Shown here piece after piece: positions 35,722 through 46,200 of a DNA stretch of 64,000 nucleotides. A program made the translations under genes and the position numbers. The DNA is from Algoriphagus sp. PAP.12. Lineage in GTDB: Bacteria; Bacteroidota; Bacteroidia; Cytophagales; Cyclobacteriaceae. The notes under the pieces are model-generated. The model saw only the letters and a program-made list of their open reading frames with translations. It was not told the DNA's origin and did not search any database. The stretch is from positions 682,001 to 746,000 of the forward strand of contig NZ_JAPPSQ010000001.1 in the NCBI RefSeq assembly GCF_026652115.1, given 5' to 3'. Numbering within the stretch: position 1 is the stretch's first letter; each line of letters begins with the position of its first letter.

Positions 35722-38700
35722 TTTTTGGTGGAGATTATTTCAACCAAATGGGCCTTGGTAGAATTACTTCTGTATTGAAGGTCATTTTCATCTGCAATTA
35801 CCTTGAGGGTATCGTTTTTCAACAGACTCAATTCTTCATTTGCCAATGAAATTTCCTGCTTATCATCCTGTAACAATACGATCAATTCATTCTTGTCAAG
35901 TGATGCCGTTGAGTCTGTAATCAATCCTCTTGAAGAGGCAACCTTGAACATATCTGCCTCATCAAGAGTGGCTACCGAAGTTGAAACACCTGTAACTGCT
36001 GGTTGGGAAACCCTAACGGATGTCATAACATGAATGATTTGAGTTTCATCGCATATATCTCTCGTGTTTGATACAAAACCTATCGCGGCAAATTGGAGAG
36101 TTACCCCTGGATTTGGGAATTGCAGAGTAAATTTTCCATCGAGATCAGTTGCAGTTCCTATTTGGGTACCTTCAATAGTGACCTGAACTCCTACAATTGG
36201 TTTGCCGGTTGCATCTAGGACTTGGCCTATGACTCCTGTAGAGGTACAAGTTGGTTCAGGCTGGGCGCCGCAATTGGATGCTTGATAATCTAGGATTGCT
36301 TGGCCCATTGCATTGAATGACATACCATCCACATAGAGGTTAAGACATCTTACCAATTGTTCTCTTGTTACCTCATTATCCAGGAAGTCATTTTCAATTT
36401 CATCTTGGGTAAATCCTCTGGTTTCTCGAAGGCTTGAAAGCAAAGAATTGATGGCAAATTCAAAACTATTTCCTGAATCCAATCCTCTTGCGGCATTTGC
36501 TTCGAACACATTTTTATCTCCCCAACAAGTCAATGTGTCTTCAGTATAGCAAACTGTAGGATTTGCTTCTTTTACCCAAATAGTGACTCTGCCGACATCC
36601 GTCAATTCACTTGCTTTATCGATCAATTTGTAATTGAAAGAGTCATTGCCGGAGAATCCTTCAGGCGGTTCATAAAGGAAAGTTGAGCTGGTACCTATTT
36701 GAGATACTTTTCCTCCCTTTTCGGTAGTATTTGAAATTAGGTCTACCGCATAATCTCTTTCTATTGGCAGGCGATCATTGATGACAACCGGGATTTCAAC
36801 AGCCGTATTTTCCATTGTCACAGCATAATCTGGTCGGGCAAAAGGTGGCAAAAGACTCCAATCATCACCTTCACAGGCATCGATGCATTGGCAATCACAA
36901 GCAGCTCCTGGAAGACTAAAGTCCCCAATTACCCTTTCTGAACTTGCCATGTATAGAAGGATAAATGTGCCTCCTTTGTAAACTCCGGCTTCGTGATTAA
37001 TGCCTGGGTTTTGTTGAATGTATTCCGAAAACCGCTTCGAATTATGAAGTTTGTCTTTTCTATGTAGGAAACTCAGGAAAAGACGCTGGATCTTGGTAAA
37101 ATAAAATAGATCCAAAACCCTGTAAATTAAGGGTGAAACTCTCGCAATCAATCCACTATATACATCTTGAAGAGGAGTTTCATTATCATTTTCCAGATCA
37201 ATGTTGTCCAACACTTTCATTTGGATAAGGATAAAATCCAATAGAGTTTGGAGAATCTTTTTATAGGATTCCTGGAATTGATCCCAATCAAGGTCTTCTA
37301 GGCATTCTGCTAAGGAATCGACCAAAGATTCGAATAAACCAAAGGCATCCATTACCTGTTTTTCTTGATCTTCATCGTATATTGGATCGTCTTCACCGTA
37401 CTTTTCATTCATTTCGCGGAGATAATCTATAATCAAGCGGATATCCCGAATCAGTCCAAGCAAAAGCAATCGGTGATGCATATATTCTTCCTGAAGATCA
37501 TTCCACCCACAATTGCTATCTGTCAAAGTTCCACCTGCATCTAAATGCAATGCATCTAAATGAATAGGAAGGTTGAATTGATTAATTAGGTTTTGGATTG
37601 CTGTTTTTGCATCCTCGATATGATGTCCCAGATGTCCCTCAATTCTCAAAAATGGATAGGAATCCCAGTTGAAATTCAATGGGGATTCTAAAAAATCTGG
37701 ATTCGCAACTGGAGTATCCGGTTGATTGTCATAGGCTAAAACTTCTGGCCGATCGCTGCTCCTGAGTTGTAAGGTTCCTATTGCTTTCCAATTCTTTTCC
37801 AATGAAAACCAGCTCCCGAAGCTTCCCTTACTTTTGATATCATAATAATAGGGGATGGATCTGCTTCCCAAAGCATCATATTTCTCAATGCTTGGAGTAA
37901 TTTTTACAGGGAAATTTTCAGGATCGGGATCACGGATTATTCCCAATTCCAAATTCTCTATCATCAATACCAATCGGCGATATTGCTGATTCAATTTTTC
38001 CTGAAGTAGCTTTTGCCCATTGAAAATTGGAGGCTGAACCAAGCCGTGTCGGTATTTGTAGAATTCCTCTGCGGTTTGGCTAGCCGGAATAGCTCTCCCA
38101 AGCATCAAGTGGAAAGGGAATAAAGAGGGATCTGTCGGACAGGAATACCATAATGATAGTCCCGTTTCCAAAAACTCATCCCAAGCCAAATTCAATTCTT
38201 TGAAGAAATCATAGAGGTATTGAACACCTCGCACTGTTGCTGGAGCATCAGTCAGACATTGGTTGATTTGGTCAATTTTGTCTGTGACACTTGCCAATTC
38301 AAAAGGATTTGAAAATCCAAAACTCTTCGCCAAAAGTGGCTCAAATACTATAAATCCCTGTTCCAGATTTTTCCAAAATTCCGAAGTAGCCGTTTCCAAA
38401 ATAATGTTTTGATAGTTGCTGACAAAGGGTCCTATTTGTTGGGATTCAGGTGCAGATGGATCAAATAGTGGTTTTTTAAAGTAGAATTTCTTCAAGTCAG
38501 GATCTGCTGAAAATTCTCCAGAAACATTGGAGGATCTCGTCAAAATAATATCCAAATCAGCCTTGGAGACAACCAGTCTTCGTATGGTTAATAGTCGATC
38601 TTGTCCTTTGTCATCACAGGCATTTCCCAAACAGGATTTGAGGTCTTTGTCAAAGATTTCAAGGTAGAGGAGGACAAATTTATTATTGAGGAAGGTGGCA

Positions 38701-39080
38701 GGATTATTTAGTTTTTTGACATCTGTCTCATCTTCTGGCTCCTCAGATAGTAGCTCCCAAAGTGTTACATCTTGCTCTGGGAAACCAAATGGCTTATAAC
38801 TTACTCCTTCTGGCAGAGTATAAGGTCGGTAGTGAGTGGCATCAAACCTTTTTCCGTTTTGAATTAAGAAACCCTCGGAGGTAATCCCTAAACCTTTTGA
38901 AATGCTGAGTCCATTTGGAAAGGGTTGGATTTGAAGCCCGCATACGATTCCCATTCCAATCAATTTGGAACGGGTGAGCCTATTTTGCTGATCAAGGTAT
39001 GCGCTGAGCTGGTTAAGCTGATCGCTAGTCAGGACCTGACTACCTTCAAAAATTGGATAAGTGGAAATGATCTGGCTCAT
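35718..39080 (-). CDS. Large eCIS protein in the Afp13 (tail fibre) place, with Ig-like and carboxypeptidase-regulatory domains
   Basis: A 1120-residue protein without signal peptide. Residues 1-700 (start MSQIISTYPIFEGSQVL, with KLIGMGIVCGLQI) form a region that I recall as common in Bacteroidota eCIS. A Cys cluster (Cys728, 730, 732, 736) follows. Residues about 750-840 look like a cadherin/Ig-like domain (EGFSGNDSFNYKL). About 945-1020 is a carboxypeptidase-regulatory-like beta-sandwich (GVIGQVLDATGKPIVGVQV). The last 40 residues look SAP/HeH-like (LKVIADENDLQYR). Its place between baseplate and tape-measure genes is that of the Afp13 fibre. A surface or receptor-binding job is inferred. 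It overlaps the tape-measure start by 4 bp. Confidence 0.7.
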   Translation of the reverse strand: MSQIISTYPIFEGSQVLTSDQLNQLSAYLDQQNRLTRSKLIGMGIVCGLQIQPFPNGLSISKGLGITSEGFLIQNGKRFDATHYRPYTLPEGVSYKPFGFPEQDVTLWELLSEEPEDETDVKKLNNPATFLNNKFVLLYLEIFDKDLKSCLGNACDDKGQDRLLTIRRLVVSKADLDIILTRSSNVSGEFSADPDLKKFYFKKPLFDPSAPESQQIGPFVSNYQNIILETATSEFWKNLEQGFIVFEPLLAKSFGFSNPFELASVTDKIDQINQCLTDAPATVRGVQYLYDFFKELNLAWDEFLETGLSLWYSCPTDPSLFPFHLMLGRAIPASQTAEEFYKYRHGLVQPPIFNGQKLLQEKLNQQYRRLVLMIENLELGIIRDPDPENFPVKITPSIEKYDALGSRSIPYYYDIKSKGSFGSWFSLEKNWKAIGTLQLRSSDRPEVLAYDNQPDTPVANPDFLESPLNFNWDSYPFLRIEGHLGHHIEDAKTAIQNLINQFNLPIHLDALHLDAGGTLTDSNCGWNDLQEEYMHHRLLLLGLIRDIRLIIDYLREMNEKYGEDDPIYDEDQEKQVMDAFGLFESLVDSLAECLEDLDWDQFQESYKKILQTLLDFILIQMKVLDNIDLENDNETPLQDVYSGLIARVSPLIYRVLDLFYFTKIQRLFLSFLHRKDKLHNSKRFSEYIQQNPGINHEAGVYKGGTFILLYMASSERVIGDFSLPGAACDCQCIDACEGDDWSLLPPFARPDYAVTMENTAVEIPVVINDRLPIERDYAVDLISNTTEKGGKVSQIGTSSTFLYEPPEGFSGNDSFNYKLIDKASELTDVGRVTIWVKEANPTVCYTEDTLTCWGDKNVFEANAARGLDSGNSFEFAINSLLSSLRETRGFTQDEIENDFLDNEVTREQLVRCLNLYVDGMSFNAMGQAILDYQASNCGAQPEPTCTSTGVIGQVLDATGKPIVGVQVTIEGTQIGTATDLDGKFTLQFPNPGVTLQFAAIGFVSNTRDICDETQIIHVMTSVRVSQPAVTGVSTSVATLDEADMFKVASSRGLITDSTASLDKNELIVLLQDDKQEISLANEELSLLKNDTLKVIADENDLQYRSNSTKAHLVEIISTKK

Positions 39081-39091
39081 AATAATATTGT

Positions 39092-42000
39092 TTAAAATTC
39101 TCCCAGTGATGAAAAATTGAGGATAATGGCATCGGCAAGGCTGTCACTTTCGGCACAGTCATGAAGACTTCCTGAAGGATAGACATTGCGTACTTTTTCC
39201 AGTTCCTCTATCAATTGGGATAGTGCAGTGGAAAGATTTTTGGGATGTATTGTGGGCTTCAAAGACTCAAGCTGCCATATTTTCCAGGCTCGCTCCAGTC
39301 CATCCAAATGCTCTGGGCTGATCCAGCATATCGTCAAAAAGACATGGGATGGAGCCTCAGTTTTAAATTTATTTTCTAAGAATCTTCGGAAATCCAGATT
39401 GGTAAATCGCCCTGGCCAAAATGGTAAAATCACATGGGCTATGCAGGTATAAGCATCGTCCAAAGTACAATGGCATTCCTCTTGGAAATGTGGATCCAAA
39501 AGCCTGTCTTCGATGGTTTCAGTAACCATCACTCCTCCTTCATCCAGGAATTTAAACTTGCCTTTTAGCTTAGGGCGGAGTAAAATATGTTCAAATAAAT
39601 GTGTTCCTTCATGGCTGAAAAACTGGTTGGAGATGAATGCTTGAAGTGCCAAAATTGCCAACTGCTCTTCACCTCCAGCAACCAAGAATGTATCTCCATC
39701 ATTTGAAAGAACATCAAAAGTCTTCATGACCATTAATTGCCCATCCATTAGATCGATCCGTGGCTCTTCTTTGGTAATGAGTTCTGTTTTGCCATCTGCC
39801 AATGCAATGTCGAAAAGGCCATAATTCACCAAATAATCGCCTTCTTCCAAAGCGAGGCTGATGGTGATTTCTTCCAATGAGGAAAATAAATCCAAATGAT
39901 CACCATCAATCACCAGTTTGTGGGAGGCAAGATCAAGGCTTTCAATTTCAAAACTTCTTGAAAAGACAACTTGGTCTTCGGGATTAGGGATGAGATCTGC
40001 TTTTAGTCGAATTTTGGATCCAAATGATTCTGAAGTATCCAAAACCATGGAGGCAGGAGGAAATCCTTCTTGAATCAGCCATAAATCTCCCCAAGTGCCA
40101 TCGAGAAGTTGGGCTGCCAGATCAACATTGAAATCAGACTCAACTGTCTGGGCCAAAACTCCGCCCCGAACTGGGTCGATAATGGATATTTTGTATGGAA
40201 CTTCATCATCTGGAGGAAGTTGGTAGCCTGAGGTTTTGGCAGCCGCCGCTACAATCCTCCAAATATGGTCTTGGATATGCGCTTTTGCGAGGTTTTCCAG
40301 TTCGGTTTTATCTACCGCATCAGAAACTTCTTGCTCTATTTTTCCACTCAAAATGGCATCTCCAGTTCCAAATGGGGCATCAAAGATTTCAAATTCCAAC
40401 TCATATTTTGGTGGAGCAGGAGCCATGGATGTTGTGATGGTATATTCATACCAATGCTGTAGTCCAAGACTCAAATTTTTCCGATTAGCTCGAGAATTTT
40501 CTAAAAACTCATCCTTGAATAGAGTAATCAATCCCTCAATGGCCAATGCCGCTTCCGATTCTAAAGCAAAATCTTTTTTGATGCTTTCGCCGATGATTTC
40601 CTCCTCGAAAACCAACTCAGCCAAAAAGCTTCCTGGCTCTCCAGATATACTCCAATGAGAATCTTCAGATGCAATCAGCAGGATTTTTTCTAAAGCCAAT
40701 GCGGCCTCTTCTTTGGATTCAAACTCTTCGAAGATTTCAAAGTCTGGTTGATCAGTAAGGTCATTTACCGAAATGGTCCAGATTCCAGAGTTTTCTGTGA
40801 AAATAAAGTGAGGTCTAAAAATCAACCAATCGGCTTTTTTGGCTTTGATCCCATAAAGTCCGCCGATTCTATTTTCCAGTCCTGAATGATTTTCACGATG
40901 GTAAAAGCCATCTTTCAAACCATAATTATAGCCTAAGCCTCTTCCGGCGCTGGTCTGTGGATACTTGTTCAAAAACTCCAGTTTATCCTCAATTAATTGC
41001 TCTTTTCCCGCGATACCCTTGAGTCTGATAGAAAGGAGAGAATAGTCTGTCAGAGATTCCGCAAACCTTCCTAACAGGTGATTCAAAAATTGATTTCTGC
41101 GATCCAAATAGGCTTCATGGGACTCAGTCATGTCCGAGAGCAATGTCTTTAGCCCAGCAAGGTCTTTCCATAAATCTTCACAATCTGGAACGATAGTTTC
41201 TAGAGACTGTTGAAAATAAGTGTTGGATATCAGTGGGTTACCAAATGGGTCTTTGTCAACAGAAATGGAAAAAAGGTCTTTGACATGAGCCAATTGAGCA
41301 AGATAATTTGCCAAGAACTGCTCAAAGACAATCAAATAGGCTTTCAGTTGCTTGACCTGGAAGGCTTGAGGTCTTCCTTGGCTTTTTGGAAGCATTCCTT
41401 CTTCTCCGATGCCATAGACCAGAGGGAAATCATTTTGGATCGAATAATAATCTGCCGAATCGGTGAATTCACCCATGATCACTTCAAAATCCAGATTTGG
41501 ATAGTGGATTTTTTGAGGCCTTTTATCATCCTCAATCTCTTTCAACAGGTCTTCCACCAATTCTCGGTCTGCTTTAAAAGGAAGTCCCTCCTTGTAGTAC
41601 ATGAGTTTGCTTAGCTCTGTATTCAATCGAGGAACATAGTTCTCTTCCATTGCCAGATTTAGACACCATCGAACGCTTTTCGAAGGAATTTTACCTTCAG
41701 GATCATCTTGAGGCATGTTGGCGATTTGGATGCTTTTTACAGCTTTAACCCCATCGATATCCATGATGATATGGATCAAGTCGGAGACATGAATGCTGGA
41801 TTTGCGATCCGCCAACTTCAATTCTTCTTCGTCAATGAATCCATGTTTTAAAAGGGGGCCTTCGAAAATTTCTTCTGTAGGATTGCATTGTTCTTCCTCC
41901 CAATTTCCAAAATAAATACTATCATCATCTCGGATCAGAGGACTTGAAAAATTGGGGCTGAGGCTTATTTCAGCAAGTTTTCGGTTTTTTGGAGCAGTTT

Positions 42001-43282
42001 TGATCTCCAAAATCTCGTAGGTTCCAGCATTGTTGCCAGATCCTAGGATACTTACCTGAGTACCTGCTTTTGGATAATTATCTTCCTCCAATTCCAACCA
42101 AAGTTTGGCCGGGTTCTGCTGGATTTTAGTGATTGGCAAAGAGTCAGCTTTACAACCGTGAAGTCTTTCTTCCAGGGTGTAGAAATTGACCTGAGGAGAT
42201 AGAAAGTCCGCAATAGCTGAAAATATCAAAGCCTCTGTCAGCTCAACATCTGCCTCCTGCTCCAATTCTATATCTGAGCAGACCAAAATCTCCTCTACTC
42301 GAAGCGCATGAAATTCCACAAAATCCTCACACAAGTTGCGGTTTGCCATCAAAGTAGCTTTGACCTGTTGCAGGATTTCTTTGATTTTCTCGATTTTGAG
42401 AAGATAGAAACTCATGACTCCGTCTTCATCTTGGAATACAAAGTCATTGACTAGATTGGTTACTGCTGCCAAATCCTCGATTTCTTCCAATCCAGAAGGA
42501 GTCAATTCTGTGCCTTCAAGCTCTATATAATTGGTAGGACTGAGTGAAAAATCCATTTCAAAACCACTTGGGAGATTTTGGAATTGAATCGAAATACTTT
42601 GAATCGCTTTTCGAATTTCAGTTCGGTTTTCCCAATCTATTTTTGCATCCCAACGAGGAAATTCCACTTGAATATCTATGACAACACCACTCAGGCTGAT
42701 GTGCTCATCGATGCTGATTTCCATACTGAGCTTGTTTTCATTGAGATCCCCGAGACCTTCTGTGGTATCAAACTCAAGTAGCACATCGTAGATAATTCCC
42801 ATTTGAAGGGCTTTCTCTGTTGCTGGAAATGGCTTATAGGCTAGTTTTTTCTCTTTTCGATCTGGGTAAACCGGGATTTCGTTGGATTCTCTCAATTCTA
42901 TCCAGGCATTTTTTACTCCTGCAAAGGGAGCAGGTTCATCTTCCTCTCCGACTACTTCCACATCCATGAGAAGTTTGCGATAATCATTCAATGTGAGCGG
43001 TCTGGAGGGTAGAATTTCTGAAGCTTTGAAAAATTGTTCTGCTAATGAACCATCTGGATCAGCCAATAAATCTTGAATCGGTTTATTGGTTCGGAAGCTT
43101 AGATCTGTAATGGCATAGCAAAGCACCTCCAAAATCGTCACCCCTGGGTCATGGGTATTGTAATCTGTCCAAAACTGACCAGAAAGCTTTTGGATATAGG
43201 CCAAAGCTTCCGTTCTCAGAAGTTCGAAGTCTGACGCCGGACTGGTAGGAGCTGCTTGCGATATGGTGATTGGTTTGGTCAT
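39092..43282 (-). CDS. Very large eCIS baseplate protein (Afp12-like, gpJ-related)
   Basis: A 1396-residue protein, starting MTKPITISQAAPTSP. The N-terminal phrase FWTDYNTHDPGVTILEVLCY is typical of Afp12/baseplate-J-like wedge proteins. The C-terminal part (FEHILLRPKLKGKF, Cys1270/1272/1280, LPFWPGRFTNLDFRRFLE) is typical of the Bacteroidota form. The middle holds beta-rich repeats (for example residues about 825-890) and several acidic spacers. It is longer than Afp12 as I recall it (under 1000 aa). It should form the baseplate wedges around the spike. It follows the Afp11-like gene by 3 bp. Confidence 0.82.
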   Translation of the reverse strand: MTKPITISQAAPTSPASDFELLRTEALAYIQKLSGQFWTDYNTHDPGVTILEVLCYAITDLSFRTNKPIQDLLADPDGSLAEQFFKASEILPSRPLTLNDYRKLLMDVEVVGEEDEPAPFAGVKNAWIELRESNEIPVYPDRKEKKLAYKPFPATEKALQMGIIYDVLLEFDTTEGLGDLNENKLSMEISIDEHISLSGVVIDIQVEFPRWDAKIDWENRTEIRKAIQSISIQFQNLPSGFEMDFSLSPTNYIELEGTELTPSGLEEIEDLAAVTNLVNDFVFQDEDGVMSFYLLKIEKIKEILQQVKATLMANRNLCEDFVEFHALRVEEILVCSDIELEQEADVELTEALIFSAIADFLSPQVNFYTLEERLHGCKADSLPITKIQQNPAKLWLELEEDNYPKAGTQVSILGSGNNAGTYEILEIKTAPKNRKLAEISLSPNFSSPLIRDDDSIYFGNWEEEQCNPTEEIFEGPLLKHGFIDEEELKLADRKSSIHVSDLIHIIMDIDGVKAVKSIQIANMPQDDPEGKIPSKSVRWCLNLAMEENYVPRLNTELSKLMYYKEGLPFKADRELVEDLLKEIEDDKRPQKIHYPNLDFEVIMGEFTDSADYYSIQNDFPLVYGIGEEGMLPKSQGRPQAFQVKQLKAYLIVFEQFLANYLAQLAHVKDLFSISVDKDPFGNPLISNTYFQQSLETIVPDCEDLWKDLAGLKTLLSDMTESHEAYLDRRNQFLNHLLGRFAESLTDYSLLSIRLKGIAGKEQLIEDKLEFLNKYPQTSAGRGLGYNYGLKDGFYHRENHSGLENRIGGLYGIKAKKADWLIFRPHFIFTENSGIWTISVNDLTDQPDFEIFEEFESKEEAALALEKILLIASEDSHWSISGEPGSFLAELVFEEEIIGESIKKDFALESEAALAIEGLITLFKDEFLENSRANRKNLSLGLQHWYEYTITTSMAPAPPKYELEFEIFDAPFGTGDAILSGKIEQEVSDAVDKTELENLAKAHIQDHIWRIVAAAAKTSGYQLPPDDEVPYKISIIDPVRGGVLAQTVESDFNVDLAAQLLDGTWGDLWLIQEGFPPASMVLDTSESFGSKIRLKADLIPNPEDQVVFSRSFEIESLDLASHKLVIDGDHLDLFSSLEEITISLALEEGDYLVNYGLFDIALADGKTELITKEEPRIDLMDGQLMVMKTFDVLSNDGDTFLVAGGEEQLAILALQAFISNQFFSHEGTHLFEHILLRPKLKGKFKFLDEGGVMVTETIEDRLLDPHFQEECHCTLDDAYTCIAHVILPFWPGRFTNLDFRRFLENKFKTEAPSHVFLTICWISPEHLDGLERAWKIWQLESLKPTIHPKNLSTALSQLIEELEKVRNVYPSGSLHDCAESDSLADAIILNFSSLGEF

Positions 43283-43285
43283 AAA

Positions 43286-46200
43286 TTAAGTTGGAAAAGC
43301 TTCGTCCATATCTGAATCTTCACTGCTTACAATGTTTGCAGTTGCTGCTATTTCATTATCCTCACATTCACAGTCATCTGTCTCCAAAATCTCTATGATA
43401 TGATCTCCATAGGTATCGATATTTCCTGTGGAACCTAAAAGTGATACCCCTGTACTTCCTTGTGCTTCTTCTACCTTTTCTTTGGAAATAATTGATCCGT
43501 CGATGGGGTTTTTGACGATGTGATAGAGTTCAAAACAGGTCAAATAGTCTACATAGGATAGTTTTTCTATAAAATGTAGAATGACCGAACCGTGGATATT
43601 TCCTGTGAAATTGAAACTTTCAACACCTTCAAAAGCCCATGGAGAAAGAAATGCCTTTAACTCATCTTCCAGCTTTTTGGCAAATAGACTTCGGTCCACT
43701 CCTGCTAGGAATTTGACTTTGGTTTTTACCTGAAGCTCTTCATAGACAGGGTTAACTACATGTAGAAAAACCCCTGCCGAATTGATTTTGGAAAGTGACT
43801 CTTGGACATTTGAAATCAGGGAAACACTCGCTTTGGGGCGAAGTGGATCTAAGGCATTTTTATTTTGAACATTGGCCACTAAAACCACCGTCGCATGACG
43901 AGGAGCCAAGGCTCGGTATTCTTCCAAATTTCCTGTATACTCGGTGTGGTTTTGGACCTTAACCTGATAGATTTCCGGAAATTCTTCCAAGACCAAATGC
44001 TCATAATCCCATAAAGTGATTGCCCGTTGCTTGTGTCGCAATCTTTCGGTGACTCTTTGATAAAAATCCTCAGAAGCTTCGGGAGTTTTTCCTCCAAATG
44101 ATGCAAAAGGTTGAGCAATCTTGCTGACTTGAGGTTGAGATAATTTGAGCTTGGCTATGGTTTCTGCTGGGAGGGAAACTGTCAATCTATTGGGGTCATT
44201 TCCCTTGTCTTCGAATGTTACCTTAATCGCTTGAGCCAAAATCTGGGTGAAATCAGGAATTGCATCAGAGTTTTCACTCACACTTGCCCGAATCCAAGTC
44301 AATCCATCATCCAGAATTGTGTGTGAGGTGTTGGCAGCTCGAGGCATGGTGAAGCCGACTAAACCTGTTTGGATCAATCCATTGGTTTCATCCAAGACCA
44401 AGTCAAGCTTTTCAAAATTGATCCACTCATTATCTGCTAAATAGTCCCATTTTACTTCAGGAACAGCTTTTTCTGGATTTCCACTTCCATCCAATACATG
44501 AACTAGCATTTGGATCGACTGAGCAATTTGATGGTTTTTCAATCCAATATGTAAAAAGCCTTCTCCTTGATAATCTGGAACTAGAAGAGAAGGAGATTGC
44601 TCTTGAATTGCCTCTCCAAATACTCCTATGTTGAAAAATGAATCCCAGTCATGATTTCCTGGAACAAAAGTGTCCTCGGCAGTATAGTCTAGTTTTACAC
44701 TGCTAAGCTCTGGGGTATAGGGTTCATTTGGAATAGGAATATCATCTTCTGTTGCTTCAGTAGTTTGTGAGACAACAGCCTTAGCGAATATTTTTGGATA
44801 TTCCTTATGCCCAAATCCATGGGTAAGGCTGAGTTTTAAAAATCCTCTTTTTGTTGCTGGAGTCCATTGCAAAACTTCTTCCAATTCGGGTTCCGCTTCC
44901 AATCCAGTAAAATGAGAACTGCTTAATTCATATTCCTGAGAACTGCTTAATGCTCCATTTTCTTTGAATAATCTAAAGGTACTTTTTACATCACCAAACG
45001 ATCTGTCATCCAGAAAATAGCTTTTCACTTGGAAGGATGAATTTTCAAAATCGTCGTATTCTGCATAATAATCCTCAAACCCATCTTCATCCCCAGGGAG
45101 TCCATGCCAGTTGAAATGAAGGTTCATGCTTTGGAGCTTTTTTGAAAAAGCTTCATGACTTCCAATGTAAAAACTGGATCCTGAAAGTGGTCGAGGACCA
45201 AATGGTTTGATGTTTTTCCCTACTGGAAGAGTACTGAGGTCATTTTGGAGAATTAGGTTTTCTACTCCACGGACATCTACATTTATTTTTACCTCTTGAA
45301 CTTTTGCTCCTTGAAGGAGCGGATAAGCATAGCTTTGAAGTGTATTGGCAAGTTCAATTTTTAGTACAGGTTGGGAAGTTTTAAACTTTTGAAGTAGAGT
45401 TTCCTCATCGTATCCCACTACTGCATCCTGGTCAGAGATCAAGTGACATTTCAAAATCAACTCAATGGTATCACCCAAATCTTTGATTTCATGCTTTTGA
45501 CTTCGGAAGGAATATTTCAGATCCTCAATTTTATCCTCACCAACGCCTCGGATTGCTCTCACTTGAATCAGAGAGGTGAATTTTTGTCCAGAAAGAGTGG
45601 ATCTTCGAGCTAAAATATTTTTGGCAGTTACTTCCCCGATGTCATAGCCATTGAAAGGCTTATGCTTTCCAAATTCCGGATTGTCGAAAACAGGTCCCGC
45701 TTGTGGTTCAATGGCCGCGATATCTTGCCATTTTTTGGCATTGTTCAAGAATTTCAAGGCATCTTCTTCAATTTCTTCTTCGCTTTGAAGGTCAAATCCA
45801 GGTGTGGCTTCAATCCATTCTTTTTCTCCACTTAAGAAAAACCTGAAAGTTGAATTGAGATGTAGTTCTTTTAATTTTTCTAGCAGACCTTCCTCTTTGG
45901 GAAGTACGAGGGTCAAAGTGATTTTTCTTAGCCCTTCCTCTAGAGCCAATGTGGGAGAGGAGACAGCAAATCCTAAAACGGCAAGGCTCATGTCAGAATC
46001 AGGGAAAAGTGTTTTTGGCCTTCCAAAAGGATTCCATTGACCTTCTGTGGTGGTGATTTCAGCTCCTAATCCATCAGCTGAATTTGCTACTGGCGAGGAA
46101 TAGATTCTTCCATTTTCATCCTTGAAAAAGGATTTGATGGAGCTGATTTCTGATTTGTTTAAGGATTCATCTTTGAGGTTTTTGAACAAAACCTCTACCC

